Shown here one piece after another: positions 1-12,302 of a DNA stretch of 64,000 nucleotides; within the stretch, counting starts at the first letter, position 1; the number at the start of each line of letters is the position of its first letter. A program made the translations under genes and the position numbers. The notes below the pieces were generated by a model, which was not told where the DNA came from, searched no databases, and saw only the letters and a list, made by a program, of their open reading frames with translations. Source of the DNA: Cycas panzhihuaensis (lineage: Eukaryota > Cycadophyta); contig CM041465.1 in NCBI GenBank assembly GCA_023213395.1, positions 213,101,741 through 213,165,740 of the forward strand, given 5' to 3'.

Positions 1-2692
1 TTTTTTCAAATGAAGAGGTATCTTAAATGCTTAAGTTTAGTAGCTTCAAAGATATACTAAATAATGTCAGAATAATGTGAAATTATACCAGTATGAAGAT
101 GAACAAAAGAACTATTCAATGGAATAGACCATTTTGAAAATGGGTTCCTATAAGTCAAGATTTAAGAAACTAAAGATATAGTCCTCTTTTTTAGGCCTAA
201 CGAGAGCCTAGAGCTAAAAATATTATAAAAATACTAATAAAAACTTGTAAAATACTATAGAATGATCAATTATAGTTTATAAGGCTGCTTAATATACTTT
301 TCAATTGAAAACTTTAAGAAATAATATATAAAAAATGTATAATAATGGAAGATTAGAGGCTATTAAGTACCTCTAATTTGATGGCCTTAAAAATTACAAA
401 AAACACTTTAAAACTTATAAATAATAGTGTCAGTTTGAAGAAGAGTGAGTTAGCTTCCTAGAAAAACTAACAGATCTGAATTCTGATGTAAAACAGAAAA
501 GTTATAATGAAAATGGCAACAAGCACTTTTATGGTAAAATGTTTAAATAGTGCTAAAGTGTCAAGTTCAGTGATTCAAATAATAATTAAAATAAATCCTA
601 AAAAATAGAATAAATAGATGGTAATAAAGTTTGTTGATAATAGATGACTACAGAATAGATTTAGGTGGAAAATAGTCTTCTGGTGATAAGATATAATCTG
701 ACAAAAAAGTGATTTTATGAAAATAGTTTAAAATAGCTTTAAAAAATAATGATCGACTTTAAACTTACTAAAAATGGGTTAAATCGGCTCCAAATAGGTC
801 ATATGACCAATCAAAATCATACCTCAGAAAATTCTAGATTCAATGGAATAGGTTTCGTTAGAAAATAATGATCTTGTTAAAAGTTATGGCAAAATTTGCC
901 AGGTACCCTATGTGAACTGAAAAAATTTTTAAAAATAAAAGAAAAATATAATAAAGATTATGTTAGCCCCTTTAACAAAAATGACTAACGGTCATGTGTG
1001 ATAAAATAAGACTAAGGGCTAAGCTTAAAGGGGCTTTAGGCCTTTTAAAAATAGAATTGAAATAATATTAAATTTGTATTTATTAAATCAACAACTTTAT
1101 AAAAGATTAAATAAAAAATAATGTAGAGAGACGCGGTTGAACCTGTGTGGCAGCCCGCGTAGCAAAACAGAGGCTAAAATCACCAAAAAAAGTGATCAAA
1201 TTGATCGATCTAAAGGCAAAAATTAGACGCTAAGATCCTACTGATGGATCAAGGGAAAATTTCAAAGAAATTTAAATTTTTTTATCAAAAAAGAACAGTG
1301 AAAAGAATGATAGTAGATGGCAGACTGAGAAAATAGTGATATACAAAGGCTAAATTTTATTGATCAGTCTCAAATCTGAGATGACATAAACTTATGGAGA
1401 GGTGCCCAAGTAAGAAGATTTAGATTTCATAAAAAATTTCAAAAACAATGAGAAAAATGATGAAAAAACTTGGTAAACTATGGTTTTAATCATGTTAGAG
1501 GTTGGATCTCACTGTACAGGCCATAGAATGAGACAAAATTTGACAGGTAGCAAGGTGTCTTGAATGGCCAGGTGCTTGTAAAATTTCACAGTGATCCATT
1601 ACCTATGCATTGAGAACTAACCTATAGACTAAATGGAGGCCAAACTAGAGTAGTAGTCAATCCAAATGAAATATCTTATTGTCTGGTCAACAAAATTTTA
1701 AACTGTTTCTTCCAATGGCTTGCTAACTCAGTAAGGATCACAACAAGTGGTTACTTTCTAGGGTTTTAAGTGCCAGATCTATTGCATAAGCTCACCAAAC
1801 CAAGGGTATCAAGTCGCCGAAAAATAGAAAACGTGAAAAATAAAAATAATATGAAAATTTTTAACCAAATAAACTTTATAAAGTTTAAAATTTAATATAA
1901 ATAATCAAACCAGTAGTGTTGTAGATGCACTGTAGCTACCCAAAATCTAAAGAAAATAGTGAAATAGACAATAAAATCTATAGTATAACTTCTCCAAGAG
2001 GCTTTTTAGGTTGAATATGTACCAAAACTTGCACATAACTTAAAGAGAAACTTGAAAAAATGGTTAAATATATGATAAAATATGTAGATCTAAAAGAAAA
2101 CTTAAATAAATATTGCAGATCTGAAGTAAGTATTATAGATCTAAAGCAAATATTATAGATTTGTAGCCAATATTGTAGATCTAAAGTAAATATTGCAAAT
2201 ATAAACAAAATAAACTAGAAAAATAGTCAAATATTTGATGAAATAAGTAGATCTGAAGAATATATAGAAGATCTGAAGAAAAACTTTGAATAAATATTAC
2301 TTACAGTTGTGCTCCTATACAAATATGAAAAAAATATTAGACAAACATACAAAATATACTTGAAAAATGTTAAATATTTAACAGAAATATATAAAACTTA
2401 TTAATAAAACCTATGTAGAGTGATAAAAATTTGATATTTGCTATTTGTAGCTATGAACCTACACAAATCTGGAAAAAAAAAATCTAAAATATATTTATTA
2501 TATCATAAGTATATCTTCAAAAATAATCAGATCTTTAATAAAAAAATACAAGAAACTGCTAATAAACATTTTAGAAAATGAATATAACCAATCTTTCTTG
2601 CTGTGAGTAAATCTGTATAAAAAATGCTAGTAGATCTTCTTGCTCTTTAAAAAACTTCAACAGGCTAGCAAAATGCTAATAGATCAACCTGG
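1..2692 (-). mobile_element. Non-coding interior of a minus-strand LTR element, cut by the window edge
   Basis: This stretch lies inside the minus-strand LTR at 2707-3135 and begins right after its primer-binding site. No convincing coding frame is visible. Its reverse complement aligns by eye with about 4446-7470: shared blocks include the segment around 848-875 against 6803-6835, around 280-300 against 7165-7190, and around 150-180 against 7310-7345. The two regions are therefore interiors of one family in opposite orientation. The element continues past base 1, so its 3' LTR is not seen. Low coding content suggests a non-autonomous family; its proteins would have to come from a partner, which is inference. 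Confidence 0.7.
2111..2210. repeat. 20-bp tandem repeat, five units
   Basis: Units begin at 2111, 2131, 2151, 2171 and 2191, exactly 20 bp apart, each starting with a form of tattrtagat. Several carry AGATCT. The array lies in the non-coding interior of the minus-strand LTR element; related AGATCT words continue to about 2275 without strict phasing. Confidence 0.8.
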
Positions 2693-2704
2693 GCTCTGAT
2701 ACCA
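2693..2704 (-). other. Primer-binding site (initiator Met tRNA type)
   Basis: The plus strand reads gctctgatacca, the exact reverse complement of the 12-base site TGGTATCAGAGC that pairs with plant initiator methionine tRNA. It sits two bases from the LTR at 2707, as expected for a minus-strand element whose 5' LTR lies to the right. Confidence 0.85.
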
Positions 2705-2706
2705 AA

Positions 2707-3135
2707 TGAAGGAGTAGATGCAGGCCCAAATAACTTTAATACAAAATGTAGGAAAATAATTGATGGAGAATAGGGCAGAACATAAATAAATAATCATAGA
2801 TCAATATATTATTGTTGCATAAACACAAGATCCTTTGTATTTAATCCATTGTTGTAGAAGAGAGTATTACAAATGTCTAAAAGTAGGCAGTGTCTAAAGA
2901 CACCAAGGTTGCACACCCTTCAAAATATATAGTTTGGACAAGGAGAGAAACTCCTTAACCCCTAAAATTTAAATAATAATTAAATAATAACTTAATTTAA
3001 CTCAAATTAACTTAAATCAAATCAACCTTACCTTATACTTACCTACACATATGAGCACCCACATGTGTAAATTGATAAGAGTGAGGTGTGCACTCCTGGT
3101 TAGAAGGAGGGAGGGGGTGATGAGCATTAACCCCA
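2707..3135 (-). repeat. 5' LTR of the minus-strand element
   Basis: The repeat starts TG and ends CA on the plus strand and borders the primer-binding site. Its reverse complement aligns by eye with the LTR at 4120-4445: both begin TGttgaggtta or TGgggttaatg, then share a CATCACCCC block, a GTGCACAC block, a TAAGGTAAGGTT block and a CAAACTATAT block. This copy is about 100 bp longer, so it is a subfamily variant. Confidence 0.75.
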
Positions 3136-3294
3136 ATAAGGATTTTCTTATTCATGCACCTAGTTTTATTCGTTCTTGCTTTAATATTATATTTTTCATG
3201 AGACTTTTTTTTGCTCTTATTTCTTACTTTGTTGTCAATGTTTATTGGTATTAAAATTTTGACCTCCAATTTTCTAGTTATTTTATGGTTTAAG
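3136..3294. other. Short unassigned stretch between an LTR and a minisatellite
   Basis: AT-rich sequence between the minus-strand LTR and the 45-bp repeats. I recognise no gene. It may be part of the copia element whose gag follows, or an older host sequence. Confidence 0.4.
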
Positions 3295-3512
3295 CCTCCA
3301 ATAACTATGTCAAAGTTTGGACTTATGTTAAAGTTTGGTCCTACAATAACTATGTCGAGGTTTAGACTTATGCCAAAGTTTGGTCCTCTAGAAACTATAT
3401 TGAAGTTTGAACTTATGTTGAAATTTGATCCTCCAATAACTATGTTGAGGTTTGGACTTACATAAAAGTTTTTACCTTTAGTAACTTTATCAAAGTTTGT
3501 ACCTTTATCAAA
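3295..3512. repeat. 45-bp minisatellite, five units
   Basis: Units start at 3295, 3340, 3385, 3430 and 3475, exactly 45 bp apart, each opening with cctccaataactatg or a variant. Because 45 is a multiple of three, one plus-strand frame stays open through four units and would repeat a 15-residue motif of the form PPITMSKFGLMLKFG. I see no sign that it is translated; the open frame follows from the period. Confidence 0.85.
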
Positions 3513-3698
3513 GTTTTCTCAAGTAGTAATATTGTGGGCCCACTCTCTATTAAAATATAATGGCATTACCTAGAGCATTATATACTCTCTTTGTGAGAAA
3601 AATGATGACTCCAAAGTGATCATGCTAAAAGCATGCTTATATGTTATACCTTTTGTTGGTTCTATTCCCTCATATATGACCAAGTCAAGTCTATTAAG

Positions 3699-4119
3699 AA
3701 CTAGCTCAATACTCTTAGAGCTAATCTTTCAAACCATAACCTTCTTGCCAATGTCATAATTATCCTTACCTCTATATATAATATTTTTATCTCTCATCTA
3801 TCTAATGACTTTGCCACTATAGACTTTAATACCTTAGAAGGAATACTACTAAAGGAATGGAATATCTTAAACCATCAAGGAGCAATATCCTCTTCTAACA
3901 GTGCTCCCATATTCATAACTAAGAATCATAGAAGAAATCAATCTTAATAGTAGCCTCTTGTACAATAGTTTAGTTCTCTGAATTTGAATCAACTACCATA
4001 ATAACCATAACAAATAAGAAACCAATAAATGAGACATAATATTACCTGCTTATATTATGGTGAACATAGCAATGTGATCTTAGACTACAAAAAAAGATAA
4101 TATGATTTATAACATGTAC
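3699..4119 (+). pseudogene. Copia gag remnant, 5' half of the split copia element
   Basis: One frame reads NTLRANLSNHNLLANV, then SNDFATIDFNTLEGILLKEW, up to a stop at 3944; this resembles the C-terminal half of copia gag. A decayed CCHC zinc knuckle follows at 4047-4088 (CLYYGEHSNVILDY): the first Cys is kept, the second and last are Tyr, and the His is Asn. Coding stops at the LTR at 4120. It resumes at 15875 with a Gln/Asn-rich linker and a copia protease, so the two halves are probably one element interrupted by 4120-15874. The gag N-terminus and 5' LTR are not identified. Confidence is moderate because the frame is short and broken. Confidence 0.6.
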
Positions 4120-4445
4120 TGTTGAGGTTAATATTCATCACCCCACTCCTACCATTTACATATGTGAGTGCACACATATGAAGGTAAGTAAGGTAAGGTT
4201 AAAGTTACTTTAGTTAAGCATTACTTTATTATATTTTAAATTTTGGAGGTTGAGGAGGTTTCTCTCCTCCCTCAAACTATATCTTTACTAGGGTGACAAA
4301 CCCTGGTATCTTTTGACACCACCTTCTTTTGGAAAGTTGTATATGCTCTCAATAATGGATTGACTATAATACTTTTGTTTATGCTCATGTAATACAATGG
4401 CTTGATTATTTGATCTCTGCTCTGTCTCTATTTTACAAACCTTCA
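4120..4445 (+). repeat. 5' LTR of the plus-strand element
   Basis: A 326-bp repeat from TG to CA, about 90% alike by eye to 15545-15874. It is also homologous in reverse orientation to 2707-3135. Confidence 0.8.
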
Positions 4446-4447
4446 TT

Positions 4448-4459
4448 TAGTATCAAAGG
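4448..4459 (+). other. Decayed primer-binding site
   Basis: The bases tagtatcaaagg match 9 of 12 positions of TGGTATCAGAGC. Two of the three differences are G to A. The two-base spacing from the LTR equals that of the minus-strand relative at 2693. Confidence 0.65.
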
Positions 4460-5580
4460 TAGATTTTGGCTTATTGAAGTTCTTTTTTTTTAGAATAAGA
4501 AGATCCATTAGTTTCTGAAGCAGATCTACTCATGATAAGCCAAATAATGGTTCTATTCATTTTCTATAAAGATTATTAGCAGTTTCTTATATTATTTTTT
4601 ATTAAAAATATGATAATTTCTAATTTATATTTATAAAATAACCCATATCTTCATAGATCTATATAGGATCATAGCCATAATCAGTAAAATATTCAAGATC
4701 TCATCATTTTATGAAGTTTCTATTAATACGTTTGGTATATTTTATTAAATATTGGGTTATTTTTTTTGTATTTAGTCTATTTACTTAATATTTTTTCATA
4801 TCTATCTAATAATTACTACATATTCAGCCCAACAGGTTCTTTTAAGAAGTTATACTAAGATTTTATTTCATATTTTATAAGATTTTATTGTCTATTCACT
4901 ATTTTTTCAAGGTTTAACAAGGAACTTATACTTTTACAAGATGGTGTAGTCTCCATGGTAAATGAAACCCTAGTAAATCACTAGTCATTTCAAAGCTTTC
5001 TAAGTCTACTCTGTATTGGATTTGACAGTTTTGATTTTTGATACTCTGACAAAGAGATCTCCCTCTTGGAAGCTCGACTATTTTTTGGCAGTAAAACCCC
5101 ACTACTCCTCCCCTCGTTTACTTGTTTTAGCTTATTTTTTCATCAAATTTTGTGTGACAAGGGTGTAGGTTCGATACAAGATAGACCAAGCAAGTTCAGT
5201 CTAATTTTAAGTATTTCTTAGGTTGTACGGTCTCCATAAAGGCATACAACCTCCCTGGGATCTAGAGCTTCATTCTTTGCATATAAGCATCTGTTTGTCA
5301 CAAAATTTGACAAGAATCTTTTCATCAACTATATCAATCTACTCCTCCAGTTTCGTCAGATTTTGTCTCTCCATTAGTGAGATCCAGCCTCTAGAATCAT
5401 CTCAGGCTCCTGTTTCTCAGGTTCTTTATCATTTTATTATTTTTCTTGAAATTTTTTACACAATTAAAGTCTCCCTACTCGGACACCCCCTATGTGCTTG
5501 CTTCAACTCAAATTTAAGAATTTGTTATTTTTAGCCCCTGTTGAGCATCACTACTCCCTGTTTTGTGTGTCGTCTATTTT

Positions 5581-5752
<172 letters not shown>

Positions 5753-5927
5753 TCCTTTTTCTTTGATTTTTTCACATCAATTTGACCAAATTTGGGTGGC
5801 GATCTGTGCCCCCTAGTAGTGTCTCTCCATCTGGTGTTTTTTTTTATCGTTTCAATTGAATCTTCACTTTCCACCTCCCCCTCATCTCTGCGCATAAGCC
5901 TCCCTCATATTCACTTTAATAAGCATA

Positions 5928-5929
<2 letters not shown>

Positions 5930-5994
<65 letters not shown>

Positions 5995-5998
5995 TATA
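5930..5998. repeat. Compound microsatellite (TCTA)n(TA)n
   Basis: A TCTA tetranucleotide run passes into TA repeats with a single interruption. Confidence 0.95.
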
Positions 5999-7733
5999 GT
6001 GATTTCTATCTGATGTGGCTGGACCATGGTGGAGGGTTGACTCATCTTCCTTTTATACCATTGGATCAATCAATTTGGTCCATTCTTTGCTCTAGTTCAT
6101 CCTCCGTCTTTTCACAAGCTATCGTCAACTTTCAGATCGTTGGCTTTTACTCTGAAATCTGCAAGCTTTGTTGGCCAGAAACGCATGTTTCTATCTTTAG
6201 CAGGCAAAGTCATTAAAAATAGCATATCTCCCTAGTCCATTCATTTATCTTCTGAAACAATGAAGGCCTGACCATATCCTTAGTTTAAATAATGATCTGT
6301 TCTCATCGTATTCATTAGTTATTGGGCGTACTCACTCTTCTCTTCTAGAGGAAGTTGAAAGAATTCCCTGACAACTCTTCTCATTCAGTTAGACGTAGGT
6401 ATTTTGTGATTCGCCAACTGGAAAAATCCCCATTCCTCATAGGTGATTGTAAGATCTCTCACCTCCATGAGCATTGTGCAGGTGCCTAAATCGATTACTC
6501 AACCCACATAAGTCACCAACGTTTCATGTGTTTCATCGATATTTTATATTCTTTGATTAATAATATATTTTATTAAGGTTATAAATATTTTAGCATTTTT
6601 AATAATGTTTAAAATGTGTTTAATAAGGTTTAATCCCCCTTAAAGTTACTACCCCCAGTCACATCAACACTTCGTGACCTTTGGTTTATTTATTAAAGGG
6701 GCTAATTCAACCTTGTAAATTTTTATTTTTATTTTTTTTCTAATACATAAGGTATCTGGCTCTTTTTTTACAATATCTTTTCACTAGGGTACCAGTTTCT
6801 AATGAAACCTATCTCGTTGCATCTAGAATTTTGTGGGTTGTAATTTTGACTAGTTATTTGCTACCTTTAGAGCCAATTTGACTTGATTTTTATGAGTTAA
6901 ATTTAATCTTTTTTTTTTTTCAAAGTTTTTTTGAGTTATTAACATAAAAAGTACCTTCCACTATTTTTAATATAATTTTTCTATTTAATATCAGATTCCA
7001 AGTCCATTAGTTTTGTTGGGAAGTTGACTCATTTCTCTTTAAATTGATATATTTATTTATAAGTTTTAAAGTTTTTTTGTAAACTTTCAAAGTAAACAAA
7101 GTTGAGGTATATAAAAGCTCCTAATTTACCATTATTATATACGTTTACACATTGTTTCTTAAGTTTATTGACTCAAAGCATATTAAGCAGCTCTTTAGTT
7201 TATATTTGATCATTTATACATTATTTTATAAGATCTTATTAGGAGTTCGTGATCTTTTAAGCCCCATGGCTCCCATTAAGCCCCAAAAATGGGTCATATA
7301 ATTTGTGCATTAAAATCTTGACTTGCAGGAACCTGTTTTCCAAAGGGTCAACTCCACTGGATAGATATTGTATTACTCTTCAATCTAGTATAATCTCATA
7401 TTAATCTGATATTGTTTAGAATAGCTTTGAAGCTGATCAACTTGAGCATTCGATTTATCCCAGCAGGCTTGTCCTCTTAACTCTTTAAGAAGTTCTTTCT
7501 TACAACAAGCTTTATTTACCTTATTAATTACTCATGATATATGTTTGAAGCTTTTATTTGACTTTTATATAATTTCTTCTAAGCTAATTTATAGCAAAAG
7601 GTCGATCACGTACATCTAAAACAAGCGATAAGCTAAGTGGTCCTACATACGAAATCAAGTATAATTTCCTATTTTGGAAGTTTCTTCTTCATTTTTTTTC
7701 ATCTTTCTAAAGAAAATATATATATATTAGAAT

Positions 7734-7750
7734 TTCTGCATCATATATCT
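7734..7750. repeat. LINE target-site duplication, left copy
   Basis: The 17 bases ttctgcatcatatatct are repeated exactly at 14204-14220. The oligo-T (minus-strand poly(A)) starts at the next base. Confidence 0.95.
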
Positions 7751-7903
7751 TTTTTTTTTATAAGATAAAATTGAATTTTTAGTGGGTTTGAAACAGGATC
7801 CCATAACCTAATACATCAAAGAATTTTGTGTAACCAAGTTATAGATGACCGTGACAACCCCACAGTCTAGGCCAGAGAACTAGTTGCCAAGACAAGCCCC
7901 ACG

Positions 7904-10900
7904 GCTAGTTGTTATGTACCATATCCTTCTCAACTAGAACCATAAGGTCCCTAGGGAAATCGCTCTTCCACACTTAATCTTTCTTGTTCCTCACCCCCCA
8001 GTTTGCCAAAAAATCAGCTGGTTTGTTGCCTTCTCTCAAAGTGTGTCTTATATAAACATCTACCAATCCCTTAATGATCTCCTTGGCATCATTGAATAAG
8101 GGCTAAAATCTCCAGTCTGGGAGGGTCGTACGTTTCAATGTATTTAACACAACTTCTGAATCCCTCTCAATTACCAGTCGCTGAATGTTTCCTTCCAGGG
8201 CTAGGTCTAAGGCTTTAAGCATAGTGTACATCTCTGCATAATGGTTTGTTTAGCATTCATAGTACTCCGCAAAGGCCCAAATTGAAGTACAATTGTAGTC
8301 CCTATAAATAACCCCTCCCCCAGCTTCTCCGGGGTTCCCTTTTGCCGCCCCATCAAAGTTAATTTTAATCCAGGGCTCCTCTAGAGGCTGTCAACTGCTA
8401 CATCTGGGCTTTACCACCTCGAAAATAGGCTCTATACCCCATTTACACAGGATCCTATTCTCAGCTAGGGATATGCATTTTTCATTAATATTTCTAATAT
8501 TTTCTCTAATGTCTATACAGATTCTATTGAAAATAGTAATCTAATCCATCTGATTCGCCTTGAAAATCCTACGGTTCCTCTCTTTCCAGATGTTCCATGC
8601 TAGAATCAGAAGTGCATTCTTTTAGATACAGTGCAATGTTCTACTTCTGAATGGGCTAAGCCAAGCAATCTAGAAATCAACAATCTTTTCCAAGAATGTC
8701 CAACAGACCTCCAGTTTTTCAAGCAGCATCCTCCATACCTCCCTTATGAAAGAACACTCAAAGATGATATGGTCCATGGATTCCTCTTCAGTGCAACATA
8801 GAATACATCTGTTCACTAGCAAAAAGCCTCTCTTCTTAAGGTTATCAACAGTGAGAATTTTATTCATAAGACAAGTCCACCAAAAGATAACTATCTTAGG
8901 GATGATAGGGAGCCTCCATACACCTTCCAATATTGGATTACTTTGGTCCCCTCTTGTTAAGCATAAGTAGTGGTATCCTTGTTTAACAGTGCATTCCTCG
9001 GACGAGCTCAAAGGCCACACAATCGAATCCAATGAGGGTATTCTAGGGATGTAGCTCTTTCCTAGAATCCTTTTGATCTCATTAAGACCCTCATGCAATC
9101 TTTCTCCCTAGATTTCCTCTAAAGTCCTCCAGTTCCTATTCCTTCCACTCCCAGTCCAATAATCTTTTATAAGTATACCGTAATGCCTGACACAAGGACC
9201 CATGATAGGAACCAGATCTAGGTATTCCTTTAGAGCCTTGTCATAGCACCACACATCCTCCCAAAATCTAATGGAGTTGCCATCTCCTAGTTTCCATTTC
9301 AGGCCATTCCTTATAGCTTTCCAAGCTTTAAGAATGCTCCTCCAGATGGTTGAACCAACCTGAGAAGCATTGTTATCTATAGGAGAGCCCCCTTGGATAT
9401 ATTTTCTTGATAAGATCCTCTACGATAGCCTCTCTCCCCTTTTGAATAATTGCCAACCCAACTTTGCCCTCAGAGCAGCATTGAAGGGAGAGAGCCTTCT
9501 TAGGTTGAGGCCACCAGCCCATTTCAGGGTATAGACCTTATTCCAACTCATCAAATATATCCTATCCTTGCTTTCAGCCCCAAACCATAGGAATCTCTTC
9601 TGAATGGATTCAATAGTGTCTGAGATGCCCGACGAAACTCTAAAGATAGACATCCAAAAAATAGGAATGCTCTGCAGCGTAGAAGCAACAAGCTAGAGTT
9701 TTCTAGCTAAACTTAAAAGGGTGTCTTTCCAGCCTGCCAACTTCCTTTACATCCTATCAATAAGGGGGTTCCACATATCCTTGGTCATTTTCCCCACAAA
9801 GAGGGGTAAACTAAGGTAAGTTATGGGGAGTTTTTTGATACCCATCTCAAGGATTCTGCTAATCCTACCTTGGGTACAGCCTGGGGTATTTATGAAAAAG
9901 ATATTACTTTTGTTCAGGCTTATTATCTGGTTCATGGCCTTTTTGAAATGACCCAAGATCTCTTTTAATTTGGATGCCTCCCTTACAGCAGCCTTCCCTA
10001 AGAAAATATTATCATCCACAAATTGATGATGGGCCACGTTATCCATCCTAGATGTCAGTTTAATACCATTTATAATCCCTTGCCTCTTAGCGGACTCAAT
10101 GGTTCTACCCAATAACTCAGCCATCGTGATGAACAGGAAGGGTGAGAGGGGGTCGCCCTATCTCAACCCCCTGAATCCAGGAAAAAAGTTAGAAGATGAG
10201 CCATTGATGATAATTGAGAATTGCAGGTTACCAATACACAGCTTTATCCATGACTGCCAAGTTTCCCCAAAGCCAAAAGCCTCAAGGCAATCAAGCAAGC
10301 ACTCCCAGGAAACCCTATCAAAGGCTTTTGTAAGATCAATCTTAATGAGCATCACAGGCTCCTTTCTTTCTGCAGCTAAGTGAATTATTTCGTGGACAAT
10401 GATATAACCATCATAGATCTGTCTGCCCTGGAGAAAACCATCTTGATTATGGGAGATGATGTTTGGCATGATTTTCTGTAGTCTGTTAACCAGCACCTTA
10501 GTTATGATCTTGTATTTAACATTACAGAGACTAATGGGGCGAAACTCTTCCATCCTTTTTGTCCCATCTTTTCTTGGGATGAGAATGAGGAATGTAGTCT
10601 GCTATTCCTGCATAATCTTTCTATTTACATAAAACTCCTGTAAAGCATCCATAAGATCCCCCTTTATAATATCCCAAAATTCTTGGAAAAACCCTAGAGG
10701 AAATCCATCGAGGCCTAGAGCTTTATCTTTCTTCATACCAAAGAGCGTTGCCCTGACTTCTTCTAGGGTGAATGGAGCTGTTAACTGAGAATTTTAAGCT
10801 TCATTCACCAAACAGGGGATATTGTTAAGGAAATCCTTCCTCTTTTCCACATCCCCATCTTGTGGTTCAGTAAATAATTCCTTGAAATATTCACTGGCCA

Positions 10901-12296
10901 ACTCCTTCATGCCCTCAACCGAACTTACTATTGAGCCATCTTCCTTTTGTAGACTAGTGATTCTATTGTTCGCCCTATGTTTGGCTGTGGTCAAATGGAA
11001 AAATCTAGTGTTTCTGTCTCCTTCAGCCAGCCACAAAGCCCTAGATTTTTGTCTCCAATGAATTTCCTCTTTAGTGAGTATCTCCTCTAGGGCCTCAACC
11101 AGCTCCTTCTCTGCCTTATCTAGCTCCGGGGATCTGCCTAATCGTTCAATCCAGTCCCCTATTTATTTTAGATCACGGATGGTTTTGTCCTTCTATTCAT
11201 TTATATTATGAAATACTTCCTTGTTCCATACCTTCACTTCTCTTTTGACCCAGTCCAGCTTCTTTGAGAATCTATACATTGTATGTCCTTTAATATCAAT
11301 GCCCCACCAATCCTCGATCCTCTTCCGAAGATCTGGATGGAGAAGCCACATTAATTCGAATCTGAATGGAGCCCCGTTGAATTTGCCTGGATCCAAAAAT
11401 TATAGTAAGAGGGGCGAATGGTCAGAATTAATCCTCAGTAGAGCCTCTAGGGTGAAGTCATTGAAACATCTCATCCATTCAAAGTTAACCAGCACCCTGT
11501 CTAATTTGATTTGAATTAGGTTATCCCCCAAACACTTATTGGACTAGGTAAATGAAGCACCCTTGAGTTTGACATCCTCCAGACCCCCCTGCTATAGGAA
11601 GTCACTGAACTCGCTCATGCTAGATATCCATCCACTGGAACCACCTCTCTTGTCCCTTGGGGATAATGCCAAGTTGAAGTCTCCTGCTAGAAGCCATGGG
11701 TGTCAGCATTTCCTATGGGCCTCCAGCAATCTATCCCAAAGCCTCTTCCTGGCCTCTTGATGATTTGGGGCATATACATTTCTGGTAAGCCAAGTAATGT
11801 TGTTACTTTTATTCATTAACTGCACCAAAATAAAGGACTCTTCTACCAGAAAATTTTCACTCGACCATGTTGACAGGTTCGATAGCACCATTAAGCCCCC
11901 GACTCCTTGGGCATAGTCAGTCTTGGTACCTTTAACATTTTTCCAAATTTTGTTCCTAATTTTTAGTCCATTCTCCTTGCACAGTTTGGTTTCTTGCAAG
12001 AAAATCAGATTTGGGTGATATCTATTCCTCATGTCCCTAATAATTCTCTGCTTCGAAGGGGCATTGAGATCCCTAATATTCCATGATATAATTTTTATCT
12101 TTTTTTTCCTTTGTTTCCAAACTTCAGTAGTTTCACCTTTTGGAGGCTCTGTACCTTCTGCTCTGGATCTAAGAGTAGGTCCTTCAAGGAACACTTCCTT
12201 TAAAGTTTTCTGGGTGTCTTGATCTACCCGTGCATCTGTTTCTTTCTCTCTTTGTGATTTTAAAGGTGGTCTCCCAACCTTCTTTTTAGCTCCCAC
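7904..12296 (-). pseudogene. LINE ORF2: endonuclease, RT and RNase H, broken by stops
   Basis: ORF2 would nick target DNA and copy LINE RNA there. The endonuclease opens with IISWNIRDLNAPSKQR and LIFLQETKL (about 12090-11980), then AGDFNLALSP near 11680 and the SDHSP motif near 11420. RT blocks are FRPISLCNVKYKIITKVL near 10540, the IDLTKAFDRVSW block near 10340, a RQGDPLSP block near 10160 whose Gln codon is TAG, and FVDDNIF near 10015 for the catalytic YADD/FVDD box. A Cys/His region (NRCILCCTEEESMDH) lies near 8790, and a C-terminal RNase H starts at about 8375 (KINFDGAAKGNPGEAGGG) and ends with LREGNKPADFLANWG. Stops lie at 11703, 11193, 10794, 10158, 9747, 9420 and 8670, among others, all in one frame. 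The original end is at 7974 or near 7904. Length of about 1,440 codons is usual for plant L1. Confidence 0.93.
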
Positions 12297-12302
12297 ATTA
12301 GG

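Noticed and set aside
1978-2208. 76-codon minus-strand frame
   Set aside because: It is produced largely by the 20-bp tandem repeat and is low in complexity.
3295-3512. Possible CRISPR-like array
   Set aside because: The units are contiguous 45-bp repeats without spacers, and the context is plant repetitive DNA.
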